This document shows, piece by piece, positions 16,863 through 25,322 of a stretch of 64,000 nucleotides of DNA. Both the position numbers and the translations under genes were made by a program. This DNA is from Zeimonas sp964538505 (GTDB lineage Bacteria > Pseudomonadota > Gammaproteobacteria > Burkholderiales > Burkholderiaceae_E): contig CAZIDY010000016.1 of assembly GCA_964538505.1 (NCBI GenBank), forward strand, positions 1 to 64,000, written 5' to 3'. The notes beneath the pieces are model-generated. The model saw only the letters and a list, made by a program, of their open reading frames with translations, did no database searches and was not told the DNA's origin. Each line of letters opens with the position of its first letter. The stretch's first letter is position 1.

Positions 16863-17606
16863 TCAGCGCCCGCGCGTGAGCGGCACGAAGCGCACCTGCA
16901 ACAGCTTGCTCGTCAGCGTGCGGCCGTCCGGTTCCTTGCGCATCAGCAGAAGATGCTGGATCCCGCCCTGCGGCCCCACCGGTGCGATCAGACGGCCACC
17001 GGGCGCAAGTTGATCGATCAGCGGCTGCGGCACTTCCGGCGGTGCGGCGGTCAGCAGGATGCCGTCGAACGGTGCGGCTTCGGGCCAGCCGAGGTAGCCG
17101 TCGCCGATCCGTACTTCGATGTTCGTGTAGCCGAGCTCGCGCAGCCGCTCGGCAGCCTGTTCGCCGAGCGGCGGTACGATCTCGATCGTATGCACGCGTG
17201 CCACGAGGTGGGCGAGCACCGCGGCCTGGTAACCCGAGCCCGTGCCGATCTCCAGCACCCGATCCTCGGGTTGCAGATCGAGCAGCTGCGTCATCAACGC
17301 AACGATGAAAGGCTGCGAGATCGTCTGGCCATGCCCGATCGGCAGGGGTCGGTTGGCGTAGGCGGATTCGGCCCAATGCGACGGCACGAAGCGGTGGCGT
17401 GGCACGAGGGCGATCGCGGCACGGACCGCCGGATCGAGCTGCTCGAGGCGCGTCGCCGACGCCGTCAGCCGAAAGTCGTTCTCGATTTCGGCGAGCATGG
17501 CCGCCCGCGCTTTCTCGTACGGATCCCCTGCATCGGCTGTCGAGACCGAAGCCGGGAAGCAGAGCGCCATGCCGCCCGCGAAGAAGCGGCGTCTGGAAAA
17601 GGTCAT
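16863..17606 (-). CDS. pcm: exported protein-L-isoaspartate O-methyltransferase
   Basis: A 247-residue PIMT. The catalytic core has RHRFVPSHWAESAYANRPLP, GHGQTISQPFIVALMTQLL and the SAM-binding VLEIGTGSGYQAAVLAHLV, all family signatures. It methylates isoaspartyl residues of damaged proteins with SAM as donor, allowing their repair. Unlike the cytosolic E. coli enzyme, about 35 residues precede the core: SRRRFFAGGMALCFPASV, a twin-arginine-like signal ending near STADA. This suggests a periplasmic form. A cytoplasmic start further in is possible, but no good one is visible. It is convergent with the upstream small gene. Confidence 0.88.
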   Translation of the reverse strand: MTFSRRRFFAGGMALCFPASVSTADAGDPYEKARAAMLAEIENDFRLTASATRLEQLDPAVRAAIALVPRHRFVPSHWAESAYANRPLPIGHGQTISQPFIVALMTQLLDLQPEDRVLEIGTGSGYQAAVLAHLVARVHTIEIVPPLGEQAAERLRELGYTNIEVRIGDGYLGWPEAAPFDGILLTAAPPEVPQPLIDQLAPGGRLIAPVGPQGGIQHLLLMRKEPDGRTLTSKLLQVRFVPLTRGR

Positions 17607-17637
17607 GCGGATCGTCCCGCTTCGTCGAATCGATGCG

Positions 17638-18999
17638 TCATGTCGGCGGCGCGCCGTCGACGTACTCATCATGTTCCTGCATTCGCGGGTTGGTTCGCGA
17701 TTCGGCCCTGCGCGCGTGGTTGCGTTGCGCGTGTCCAAGCCACAGACCGAGCCCCATCCAGACCAGCGCAAGCGGCACTGCAAACGACGCGAGTGCGCCC
17801 AGCCCCGTGCCCAATCGCCCCAGCATGCCTTCGGTCTGCGCGCCGAGCACGTCGCCACCGCGGTAGACGAAGGTGTCGATGAACGCTTTCGCCTTGTAGC
17901 GATCGGCGCGCGAGACGACGGTGAAGAGCGTCTCGCGCGCGGGGCGCATGATGCCCCGCTGCACGGCGCGGAAGGTCGCCTCGAAGGCGACGAGCGCCGC
18001 CAGCGAGCCGACGATGGCCAGGCCGATGAAGCCCAGCGCCGCGGTGAGCGGCAGCAGCGCCAGGGTCATCGCCACGCCGAGCCGCTTCATCAGCTGGCCG
18101 GTGACCACCGCCTGCAGCACGAGCGTCGCCGCCTGCGTGAGCATGTCGATGCGCGCGAAGATCGTCGTGCGCAGGTCGAGATCGCTGTCCAATGCAGCCA
18201 CCATCTGCAGGCGCGTGAAGTAGAGGAAGGTGACGATCACCGCGAGGATCAATACGTAGGCGCAGATCGCCAGCAGGTAGGGCGAGCGGGACACCGCCTG
18301 CAAGCCTTCCCAGGCGCTGCCGCCGATCACCGATCGTTCGACCTGTGCGCGCGTGCCGGCGCTTTCTTCGGCCGCGAGATGCTGCCGCTCGCCGGGAAGG
18401 CGCGTGAGCCACCACGCTGCACCGAGCGCCAGCACGAGGAAGGCGGCGGCGATGAGCAGCAGTGCCGGCGTGCCGAAGGGTCTGGCGAGCAGGCTCGCCA
18501 GCCACGGACCGACGATCGCGCCGAGCGTTCCGCCGACGGCGATCGCGCCGAACAGGCGCTTGCTCTGCTCGAGCGAGAAGCGGTCGGCCATCAGCGCCCA
18601 GAACAGCATCGTGGAGAACAGGTTGAAGACGCTGAACCAGACGTAGAACACCTGGCCCGTGCGCTCGCCGATCTGCGCCGGAGCCAGTACGAGCAATGCG
18701 TAAAAGGCGACCAGGCCGCACGCGAAGAAGAGGTAGGTCGCGTTGATGAAGGCCAGTCGGCGGAAGCGGCTGACGAGCAAGCCGAACAGCGGGTTGGCCA
18801 GCAGCGTCACGACGGCGGTGCCGACGAACAGCCAGCGGATCGCCTCGATGCCGCGTTGCATGCCGAGCGCTTCGCGTGCGGGCCGCACGACCATCAGCGC
18901 CGTGAGCACGCAGAAGAAGAACAGCCCCGCGACGACCGTCGGAGCGATTTCCCCGCGGCGCACGTTGGCGAAACGCTGGAGCAGGGCGGCGGGTCTCAA
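17638..18999 (-). CDS. NTP/NDP exchange-type (Tlc-like) or MFS transporter
   Basis: A polytopic inner-membrane protein with about 12 helices. The N-terminal region (FANVRRGEIAPTVVAGLFFF and MVVRPAREALG), VFYVWFSVFNLFSTMLFWALM and SKRLFGAIAVGGTLGAIVGP match the bacterial branch of the nucleotide exchange (Tlc/COG3202) family. The substrate is not established for free-living members. The start is unresolved. The frame is open to a GTG at 19116, but that extension carries the 18-bp repeat and no family sequence. I use the TTG at 18999, which matches the family N-terminus but lacks a clear ribosome-binding site. It may share the regulatory gap with the divergent tetR. Confidence 0.8.
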   Translation of the reverse strand: MRPAALLQRFANVRRGEIAPTVVAGLFFFCVLTALMVVRPAREALGMQRGIEAIRWLFVGTAVVTLLANPLFGLLVSRFRRLAFINATYLFFACGLVAFYALLVLAPAQIGERTGQVFYVWFSVFNLFSTMLFWALMADRFSLEQSKRLFGAIAVGGTLGAIVGPWLASLLARPFGTPALLLIAAAFLVLALGAAWWLTRLPGERQHLAAEESAGTRAQVERSVIGGSAWEGLQAVSRSPYLLAICAYVLILAVIVTFLYFTRLQMVAALDSDLDLRTTIFARIDMLTQAATLVLQAVVTGQLMKRLGVAMTLALLPLTAALGFIGLAIVGSLAALVAFEATFRAVQRGIMRPARETLFTVVSRADRYKAKAFIDTFVYRGGDVLGAQTEGMLGRLGTGLGALASFAVPLALVWMGLGLWLGHAQRNHARRAESRTNPRMQEHDEYVDGAPPT

Positions 19000-19085
19000 G
19001 TTAGCCGTACCAGATACAGGAAGCGTTTCGTGGCTGAAACCTGCTCTCGAGCAGCGTCCTCGCTGCTGCCAGGTCAAGCAGGACT

Positions 19086-19103
19086 CGGCAAGTGTAGACA
19101 GCG
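19086..19103 (+). repeat. 18-bp direct repeat, copy 2
   Basis: Same orientation and sequence as 16351-16368. The two copies bracket the small periplasmic gene, pcm and the transporter gene (about 2.7 kb). This copy lies about 30 bases before the TetR operator candidate. Confidence 0.6.
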
Positions 19104-19133
19104 GCGAACTGGACACGAGGCAAACAGTCCGCT

Positions 19134-19157
19134 AAGATAGTAATAGATCACTATCTT
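19134..19157. promoter_or_regulatory. candidate TetR operator (inverted repeat)
   Basis: AAGATAGT (19134-19141), an 8-base spacer and ACTATCTT (19150-19157) form a perfect inverted repeat 12 bases before the tetR start. TetR regulators usually bind such sites in their own promoter. TAAGAT (19133-19138) could be the -10 element, so a bound repressor would block it. Confidence 0.65.
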
Positions 19158-19169
19158 TTACTGGGCACC

Positions 19170-19778
19170 GTGGACAACCGCTCGAAGAATCTGCCGGCCG
19201 ACGAGAGGCGCGCGCTCACCGTCACGACGGTCGTCGATCTGGCCGCCGAACAGAACCCCAGCGAAATCACGACGTCGGCGATCGCCGCACGCATGCAGGT
19301 GACGCAGGGTGCGCTGTTTCGGCACTTCCCGAGCAAGGACGCGATCTGGCAGGCGGTGATGGAGTGGGTGGCCGAGCGGCTGATCGAACGGATCGAACGA
19401 GCGGCGCGCGACGCGGCATCGCCGCTTGCGTCGCTCGAAGCGATGTTCTTCGCGCACGTCGAGTTCCTCGCAGAGCATCCGGGTGTGCCGCGAATGCTGT
19501 TCGGTGAACTGCAGCGTGCGGGCGGTACCAGTGCGAAGCGCGCCGTACAGGTGCTGCTCGGACGTTATCGCGATCGACTCGTCGTCCTGCTCGAACAGGG
19601 CAAGTCGCAACGCGAACTCGACGCGAAACTCGATACCGCTGCCGCCGCGATTCTTTTCATCGGCACGATTCAGGGGCTGGTGATGCAATCGCTGGTGGCC
19701 GACGACGTGAGGCTGATCCGGCGCGAAGCGCCGGGCGCGTTCGCAATCTATCGGCGCGGCATCGCGCGTGCACGATGA
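19170..19778 (+). CDS. TetR family repressor of the downstream exporter operon
   Basis: A 202-residue regulator starting at GTG 19170. The helix-turn-helix spans about residues 20-60 (TTSAIAARMQVTQGALFRHF) and is followed by SKDAIWQAVMEWV and a helical ligand domain ending IYRRGIARAR. It is first gene of a five-gene operon (tetR-hlyD-permease-ATPase-nodT) in which every junction overlaps, and a perfect inverted repeat lies in its promoter. Autorepression relieved by an exported compound is the expected logic. It strongly resembles the TetR at 5854 in the DNA-binding region. Confidence 0.92.
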   Translation: MDNRSKNLPADERRALTVTTVVDLAAEQNPSEITTSAIAARMQVTQGALFRHFPSKDAIWQAVMEWVAERLIERIERAARDAASPLASLEAMFFAHVEFLAEHPGVPRMLFGELQRAGGTSAKRAVQVLLGRYRDRLVVLLEQGKSQRELDAKLDTAAAAILFIGTIQGLVMQSLVADDVRLIRREAPGAFAIYRRGIARAR

Positions 19779-20968
19779 AGCGGCCCCTCGTCCGACGCCG
19801 CACGCTGGCGTTCGCCGGTGTACTCGCGCTGCTGCTCGCGTCATTTGCGGGGGTCGTCATGCGCTCGGGGCCGCTCGCCCGGGTTCCGGTGACGACGACG
19901 ATCGTCGGCAGCGTCGCGGTGGCGCCCGCGCTGTACGGGATCGGCATCGTCGAATCGCGCTACACGTATCGGATCGGTCCTGTGCAGGCAGGCCGCCTGG
20001 GACGCGTGCTCGTCGACGTGGGGGACACCGTGCGCGCCGGTCAGTTGCTCGGCGAGATGGACCCCGTCGACCTGGATCAGCGCGTCGATGCATACCGCGC
20101 GGCACTCGAGCGCGCGCGCGCCGGCGTGTCGAGTGCGCAAGCGCAGGAAGCGGACATGTCGGCGCGTCGCCAGTACGCCGAGACGCAGGCGCGCCGCTAC
20201 GAGAAGCTGCTGCAGGCGCGCTCGATCAGCGACGAAGCGGCCGAGGCGCGACGGCACGAACAGCGGCTGGCCGAAGCAGGTCTGCTGGCCGCACGCGCGA
20301 ATCTCGACGGCGCCCGTCGTGAACTCGAGCGGGCGCGCGCCGAGCTCGACGGTGCGCTGCGCCAGCGCGCCGACATGCGCCTGGTCGCTCCGGTCGACGG
20401 ACTGGTCGCAGCGCGCAGCGCCGATCCCGGCACCTCGCTCGTCGCGGGCCAGTGGGTTCTCGAAGTGATCGACCCGGCGAGCCTGTGGATCAATGCGCGC
20501 TTCGACCAGTTGCGTGCAGGCGGCCTGCGCGGTGATCTGCCCGCGCGAGTGACCCTGCGTTCGCGCGGCGACGAGGCGCTCGCCGCGCGCGTCGTGCGCG
20601 TCGAACCGAAAGCGGACGCGGTTACCGAGGAGCTTCTGGCGAAAGTCGTTCTCGAAGACATTCCCCGGCCGCTTCCGTCGATCGGCGAGTTGGCCGAGGT
20701 GTCGGTCGAGCTGCCCCCGCTCGACCCGCGTCCCACCGTGCCCAACGCGAGCGTGCACCGGAACGACGGAGAGCTTGGCGTGTGGATCGTCGAGGCAAGC
20801 GCGCTGAAATTCGCGCCGGTGCGCGTGGGCGCCTCCGACCTCGACGGGCGCACGCAGATCCTCGACGGGCTGCAAGGCGGCGAGAGCGTCGTCGTGTACA
20901 GCCACACGATGCTCGACACGCGTACCCGGATCAGCGTCGTCGACCGGGTGCACGGAGTGTCGCCGTGA
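19775..20968 (+). CDS. HlyD-type periplasmic adaptor (membrane fusion protein)
   Basis: A 397-residue protein with an N-terminal membrane anchor (about residues 12-30). A biotinyl-lipoyl half motif (VGDTVRAGQLLGEMDPVDLDQRV) and a long helical hairpin (about residues 100-210, with AETQARRYEKLLQARSISD) come next. The second lipoyl half is LVAPVDGLVAARSADPGTSL, followed by beta-barrel and membrane-proximal domains. It bridges the inner-membrane ABC transporter and the NodT channel across the periplasm. Its ATG overlaps the tetR stop and its stop overlaps the permease start. Confidence 0.94.
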   Translation: MKRPLVRRRTLAFAGVLALLLASFAGVVMRSGPLARVPVTTTIVGSVAVAPALYGIGIVESRYTYRIGPVQAGRLGRVLVDVGDTVRAGQLLGEMDPVDLDQRVDAYRAALERARAGVSSAQAQEADMSARRQYAETQARRYEKLLQARSISDEAAEARRHEQRLAEAGLLAARANLDGARRELERARAELDGALRQRADMRLVAPVDGLVAARSADPGTSLVAGQWVLEVIDPASLWINARFDQLRAGGLRGDLPARVTLRSRGDEALAARVVRVEPKADAVTEELLAKVVLEDIPRPLPSIGELAEVSVELPPLDPRPTVPNASVHRNDGELGVWIVEASALKFAPVRVGASDLDGRTQILDGLQGGESVVVYSHTMLDTRTRISVVDRVHGVSP

Positions 20969-22167
20969 TCAGCCTCGCCGGCCGCGACATCCTGCAGGCG
21001 TGGGGGAAGTTCGTCTTCACCGGCGTCGGACTCGGGCTTCTGATCGGCGCGACGCTGACCATGGCCGGCGTCTACCGCGGCATGGTCGACGACGCGCGCG
21101 TACTGCTCGGCAGCAGCGGCACCGACCTGTGGGTCGTCCAGCGCGACACGCTCGGCCCGTACGCCGAAGCGTCGAGCGTGTACGACGACACGTGGCGTGC
21201 AATCGCTTCGATTCCCGGCGTCGCGCGCGCCGCCAATGTCACGTACCAGACGATGCAGGTGCGCCGCGGCGAGCGCGACGTGCGGAGCATGGTCGTCGGC
21301 GTCGTTCCCGCAGGGCCCGGCGAACCCGGTCAGCCCGGCCATCTGGTCGCGGGTCGACACCTCACGCGCAATCATTACGAAGCGGTTGCCGATGCGGCCA
21401 CCGGGTTCCGGCTGGGCGAAGAAATCCGGATTCGCCGCAACGACTACGTCGTCGTCGGACTGACGCGGCGCATGGTTTCATCGAGCGGCGACCCGATGAT
21501 CTTCGTTGCGCTGAAGGACGCGCAGCAGGCGCAGTTCCTGAAGGACAACGACGCGATCGTGCGTCAACGCCGTCGCACCGCGGCCAATCCGGCGTTCGAC
21601 CTGCCCGGTGCACCGGGCGTGCTCGACGCGGTGATCGCCTCGCAGAGCGTCAACCCGTACGTCAACGCGGTGCTGGTGCAGCTCGCGCCCGGCTACGCGG
21701 CCGAGGACGTCGCCGATCCGATCCGGCGCTGGAAGCGGCTGCAGGTCTATACGCGCGCGCAGATGGAAGACATCCTGATCGGCAAGCTCATTGCGACGTC
21801 GGCGCGGCAGATCGGCCTGTTTCTCGTCATTCTCGCCATCGTCAGCGCGGCGATCGTCGCGTTCATCATCTACACGCTGACGATGGCCAAGATCCGCGAG
21901 ATCGCCGTACTCAAGCTGATCGGCACGAAGAACAGCACGATCTCGTGGATGATCCTTCAGCAGGCGCTCGGGCTCGGCGTGATCGGCATCATCGTCGGCA
22001 AGCTCGCGGCGACGCTGTGGGCGCCGGTCTTCCCGAGGAACGTGCTGCTGGAAACCGGCGATGCCGCGCGTGCCCTCGGCGCGGTTCTCGTCATCTGCGT
22101 GCTGGCGAGTGTCGTCGCGATTCGCGCCGCGCTGAAAGTCGACCCTGCGGAGGCGGTCGGTGGCTGA
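20965..22167 (+). CDS. FtsX/DevC-like ABC transporter permease
   Basis: A 400-residue inner-membrane permease. GTG 20965 overlaps the adaptor stop (GTGA). It has the MacB/FtsX fold: helix 1 at about residues 15-35, a large periplasmic domain to about residue 270, then three helices (about 285-310, 330-350 and 365-385). VAFIIYTLTMAKIREIAVLK is the segment that contacts the ATPase. Together with the LolD-like ATPase, HlyD adaptor and NodT it forms a DevBCA/MacAB-like type of tripartite pump that exports amphipathic molecules from the periplasm or inner membrane. Confidence 0.92.
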   Translation: MISLAGRDILQAWGKFVFTGVGLGLLIGATLTMAGVYRGMVDDARVLLGSSGTDLWVVQRDTLGPYAEASSVYDDTWRAIASIPGVARAANVTYQTMQVRRGERDVRSMVVGVVPAGPGEPGQPGHLVAGRHLTRNHYEAVADAATGFRLGEEIRIRRNDYVVVGLTRRMVSSSGDPMIFVALKDAQQAQFLKDNDAIVRQRRRTAANPAFDLPGAPGVLDAVIASQSVNPYVNAVLVQLAPGYAAEDVADPIRRWKRLQVYTRAQMEDILIGKLIATSARQIGLFLVILAIVSAAIVAFIIYTLTMAKIREIAVLKLIGTKNSTISWMILQQALGLGVIGIIVGKLAATLWAPVFPRNVLLETGDAARALGAVLVICVLASVVAIRAALKVDPAEAVGG

Positions 22168-22879
22168 TTCGCACAGCCCCGGCATCCGCATCGAGGCGCT
22201 GAGCAAGCGCTACGGCAAGGGCGACACCGCAGTCGACGCCTTGAGGCACGTCGACATGCAGGTCGCGCCCGGCGAGGTCGTCGGCCTGATCGGCCCGTCG
22301 GGGTCGGGCAAGAGCACCTTGCTGAAATGCCTCGGTGCGGTCATCGAGCCGAGCGCCGGCCGGATGACGCTCGGTGATCGCGTCGTCTACGACGACGGCT
22401 GGAAGATCCGCGACCTGCGCGCACTGCGCCGCGACAAGATCGGTTTCGTGTTCCAGGCGCCGTATCTGATCTCGTTCCTCGACGCCACCGACAACGTCGC
22501 GCTGTTGCCGATGCTGGCCGGACGCCCGAACGCCGAGTCGCGCCGGCGCGCGCGTGAAATGCTGCTCGCGCTCGACGTCGACCATCGCGCCGGCGCCATG
22601 CCCGCGCAACTCTCGGGCGGCGAGCAGCAGCGAATCGCGATCGCGCGCGCGCTGGTCAACCGGCCGCCGGTGATCCTCGCCGACGAGCCGACCGCGCCGC
22701 TGGACAGCGAGCGCGCGCTCGCCGTCATCCGCATCCTGCACGAGATGGCGCACCACTACCAGACCGCCGTGATCGTCGTGACGCACGACGAAAAGATCAT
22801 CCCCACGTTCCGGCGCATCTACCAGATCCGCGACGGGCGGACGCACGAGCAGGTCGGCGAAGGAAGGCCGTTCCGATGA
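22160..22879 (+). CDS. LolD/DevA-like ABC transporter ATP-binding protein
   Basis: A 239-residue ATPase starting at GTG 22160, inside the permease 3' end. Walker A is GPSGSGKST, the Q loop is VFQAPYLISF, the signature is LSGGEQQRIAIARAL, and Walker B is VILADEPTAPLDS with a downstream H loop VVTHD. The segment after Walker B reads TAPLD where most relatives have TGALD or TGNLD, a mild deviation that keeps the D-loop aspartate. It powers the adjacent permease. The stop overlaps the nodT start. Confidence 0.95.
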   Translation: MADSHSPGIRIEALSKRYGKGDTAVDALRHVDMQVAPGEVVGLIGPSGSGKSTLLKCLGAVIEPSAGRMTLGDRVVYDDGWKIRDLRALRRDKIGFVFQAPYLISFLDATDNVALLPMLAGRPNAESRRRAREMLLALDVDHRAGAMPAQLSGGEQQRIAIARALVNRPPVILADEPTAPLDSERALAVIRILHEMAHHYQTAVIVVTHDEKIIPTFRRIYQIRDGRTHEQVGEGRPFR

Positions 22880-24579
22880 AACGCGTGCGGCGCTTTCGCA
22901 TCGCCCGCGCGGCCGGCGTTCTCTCCGTCGTTGCGATGCTGGCAGGGTGCGCCGTGCCGTCGGAATTCAGGCGACCCGATGCGCCGGAGGTCCGCGGGTA
23001 CACGGCCGAACCGATGCCGGCGAGCACGGCCTCGAGCGATACGCGGCTGGGAGCGGAACAGCGTTTCGTCACGGCAGCTCCGATCATGACGCAATGGTGG
23101 CGCGCGCTCGGTTCCGCCCGGCTCGACCAGCTGGTCGACGAAGCCCTGCTCGCCAGCCCGACGCTCGCCGCGGCGCAGAGCACGCTGCGCCAGGCAGGCG
23201 AGACGCTGGCCGCGCGCTCGGGTGCGCTCGAATACCCGCAGGCGAAAGCCGAGTTCGCTGCGCAGCGCCAGCGAAACAACGGGTCGGCGCTCGGACAGTC
23301 GATCGGCGAGCGGAGCTTCAGCCTGTACGGCGCCTCGGTCGGCATCGTGTACGACCCGGACTTCGCCGGCGGCAACCGCCGTACGCTCGAGGCGCTCGCC
23401 GCACAGGTCGACTACCGGCGCTTCCAGCTCGAGGCGGCGAAGCTCGCGCTCGCTGGCAACGTCGCGGTCGCGGCGATCGCGCAGGCGCGTCTCGTCGAAC
23501 AGATCGCCGTGACCGAAGCGCTCGCCGAACTGCAGCGCGAACAGATCGAGATCACGCGAACGCGCGTCTCCCTCGGCGCGGCGTCGAACGACGAAGTCGT
23601 CGCGTTGCAGACGCAGTACGAGCAGACGCGAGCGAGGATTCCGTCACTACGCATCGAGCGGGAACGAAGCGCACACCTGCTCGCTGTGCTGGTGGGCAAG
23701 GAGCCGGCAAACTTCAAGTCGCCCCACTTCACGCTGGAAGACTTCGCGTTGCCGGCCGAACTGCCGCTGCGCGTTCCCTCCGATCTCGTCCGCCAGCGAC
23801 CGGACATTCGATCGGCCGAGGCGCTGCTGCATTCGGCCGACGCGCAGTACGGAGTTGCGCTCGCGAAGCTGTATCCGCAGATCACCCTCAGCGCGGCGCT
23901 CGGCTCGCAGACGCTCACCGCGGCCGGGCTGTTCGGCGCCGGATCGCTCGTCTGGGGCGTTGCGGGACAGCTCGTGCAGCCCCTGTTCCGGCCGGGCCTG
24001 CGCGCCGAGGCGCGCGCTGCCGAGGCCGAGCTCGCAGCGGTCGCCGCGAACTACCGCGATACCGTCCTGCAGGCGTTGCGCAACGTCGCCGACGTGCTGC
24101 AGGCGATCGAGCACGGGGCGCAAGCGCTGTCGGCGCAGGCGGCGGCCGACGCGGCAGCGCGGGAACTCCTGCGATCGATGGACGACCGACACCGGCTCGG
24201 TGCAGCCAGCTACATCGAATTGCTGATCGCGCAGCAGCAGGCGCAACAGACGCGGATGGACCTGATCGCAATGCAGGCGCAACGGCTCGCCGACTCGGTC
24301 GCGTTTTATCAGGCGATGGGGGGCGGGCTCGTGCTTGCGAACCGCCCCAGCCCCATTTCGACCAACGCGCCTTCGCCGCGAAGCAACCACAGCGCCTCGA
24401 GCCCCACGCGCTGCGCCAACGCCAGCCCTTCGCCCGGCCCGGCTACCAGCAGCGCCGTGGCCCAGGCGTCGGCATCCATGCACGTGCCGGCAAGCACGGT
24501 GACCGAAGCGACGTCGTTGTGGACGGGCGCTGCGCGGCGGCCATCCATCGTGTGCGCCACGCGCGCATCGCCGACCTGA
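22876..24579 (+). CDS. outer-membrane efflux lipoprotein, NodT family, with altered 3' end
   Basis: The ATG overlaps the ATPase stop. The N-terminus is a lipoprotein signal (VAMLAGCAVPSEFRRPDAPEV). Two OEP repeats follow with WWRALGSARLDQLVDEAL and LVRQRPDIRSAEALLHSADAQ. Family sequence ends at VAFYQAMGGG (about 24327), where a normal NodT would stop within a few codons. Instead the frame continues for about 83 residues of Ser/Pro-rich sequence that is simply apbE read antisense. I infer that a foreign segment was joined here, replacing the natural stop. The channel part is complete, so the protein may still work with a tail. Confidence 0.85.
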   Translation: MKRVRRFRIARAAGVLSVVAMLAGCAVPSEFRRPDAPEVRGYTAEPMPASTASSDTRLGAEQRFVTAAPIMTQWWRALGSARLDQLVDEALLASPTLAAAQSTLRQAGETLAARSGALEYPQAKAEFAAQRQRNNGSALGQSIGERSFSLYGASVGIVYDPDFAGGNRRTLEALAAQVDYRRFQLEAAKLALAGNVAVAAIAQARLVEQIAVTEALAELQREQIEITRTRVSLGAASNDEVVALQTQYEQTRARIPSLRIERERSAHLLAVLVGKEPANFKSPHFTLEDFALPAELPLRVPSDLVRQRPDIRSAEALLHSADAQYGVALAKLYPQITLSAALGSQTLTAAGLFGAGSLVWGVAGQLVQPLFRPGLRAEARAAEAELAAVAANYRDTVLQALRNVADVLQAIEHGAQALSAQAAADAAARELLRSMDDRHRLGAASYIELLIAQQQAQQTRMDLIAMQAQRLADSVAFYQAMGGGLVLANRPSPISTNAPSPRSNHSASSPTRCANASPSPGPATSSAVAQASASMHVPASTVTEATSLWTGAARRPSIVCATRASPT

Positions 24580-25322
24580 ACCAGGCGACGGTAGTCTCCC
24601 GAGGTGGCCACGGCCAGGTCCTGAAGTTCGATCACGCCATGCGCCGCACGGCGCCCGGCCTGGGGGCTCTCCAGGGCTACCGCCCAAGGCTGGCCGTCGG
24701 CCTGGCTGCCCAGGGCATGCAGCTCGCCATCGAGGGCTACCAGTGCGTGGCGGATGCCGTGGTCCTTCAGCACGGCCACCATGCAATCCACGGCGTAGCC
24801 CTTGGCAATGCCGCACAGGTCGACCTGCAGGCGCGCGCGTTTGCAGGCACGCCCTGTGGCGAGGTCCAGTTGCAGGCCTTCGTGCGCGGGGCAGTGGGGA
24901 TCGTCGCGGGCGGCGCGGATCGCCTGCGCATCGGGCGCATCGCGCACCGCACCGAAGCCCCAGGCGTCGACCAGCGCTCCGACGGCGGGATCAAAGGCAC
25001 CCGCGCTCAGCCGGCCGATATCCAGCGCCCGGGTCAGCACCTGCAGCATCTCTTTGGGCAATTCCACCCACGCATCGACGGGTGCCCGGTTCAGGCGCAT
25101 CAGGTCGCTGTCGGGCTTCCAGGGGGACATCTGCGCATCCACTTGCTCCACCGCAGCCTGCAGGGCAGCGTGCAGCAGTTCGGGGTCTCGGTCAGGCGCC
25201 GCGTCGCAGCGGACAGACCAGCGCGTTCCCATGGTCGGGCCATGCAGGTGCAGGCGGGCGCGTCCGGCGTGCGGGTCTGCGCCTTTCGCCTCCGCGGGAT
25301 GGTCAGAACACGTCTTCGGCAT
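24309..25322 (-). CDS. apbE: FAD:protein FMN transferase ApbE
   Basis: A 337-residue ApbE-family enzyme. Recognisable motifs are GPTMGTRWSV near the N-terminus, AQMSPWKPDSDLMRLNRAP, SAGAFDPAVGALVDAWGFG, LCGIAKGYAVD, ATSGDYRR and AGTCMDADAWATALLVAGP. It transfers FMN from FAD to Thr or Ser in Dxx(S/T)GA(S/T) motifs, in a Mg-dependent reaction. The likely substrate is the DUF2271 protein two genes upstream, which has DGVTGAS. The start overlaps the flavoreductase stop by 20 bases. Oddities: no obvious signal peptide or lipobox precedes the domain, and the last eight residues are encoded by nodT antisense DNA. Confidence 0.92.
   Translation of the reverse strand: MPKTCSDHPAEAKGADPHAGRARLHLHGPTMGTRWSVRCDAAPDRDPELLHAALQAAVEQVDAQMSPWKPDSDLMRLNRAPVDAWVELPKEMLQVLTRALDIGRLSAGAFDPAVGALVDAWGFGAVRDAPDAQAIRAARDDPHCPAHEGLQLDLATGRACKRARLQVDLCGIAKGYAVDCMVAVLKDHGIRHALVALDGELHALGSQADGQPWAVALESPQAGRRAAHGVIELQDLAVATSGDYRRLVQVGDARVAHTMDGRRAAPVHNDVASVTVLAGTCMDADAWATALLVAGPGEGLALAQRVGLEALWLLRGEGALVEMGLGRFASTSPPPIA
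24325..24350. other. junction between chromosomal exporter operon and the flavin cassette
   Basis: To the left the plus strand encodes the conserved end of NodT. To the right the minus strand encodes the conserved end of ApbE (GALVEMGLGRFA). Each gene then reads a few codons (ApbE, 8 residues) or 83 codons (NodT) into the other's DNA. Codon style also changes here, from CG/TCG-rich to CTG/CAG/GCC-rich. No insertion sequence or repeat is visible at the seam. Confidence 0.55.

Noticed and set aside
19000..19116. N-terminal extension of the nucleotide transporter to GTG 19116
   Set aside because: The 39 extra residues show no family similarity and include the 18-bp intergenic repeat, so a later start is more likely.
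24300..24360. attachment-site repeat of the tRNA-Val 3' end at the far side of the island
   Set aside because: I compared the tRNA 3' segment with the junction sequence and saw only short GC-rich similarity.
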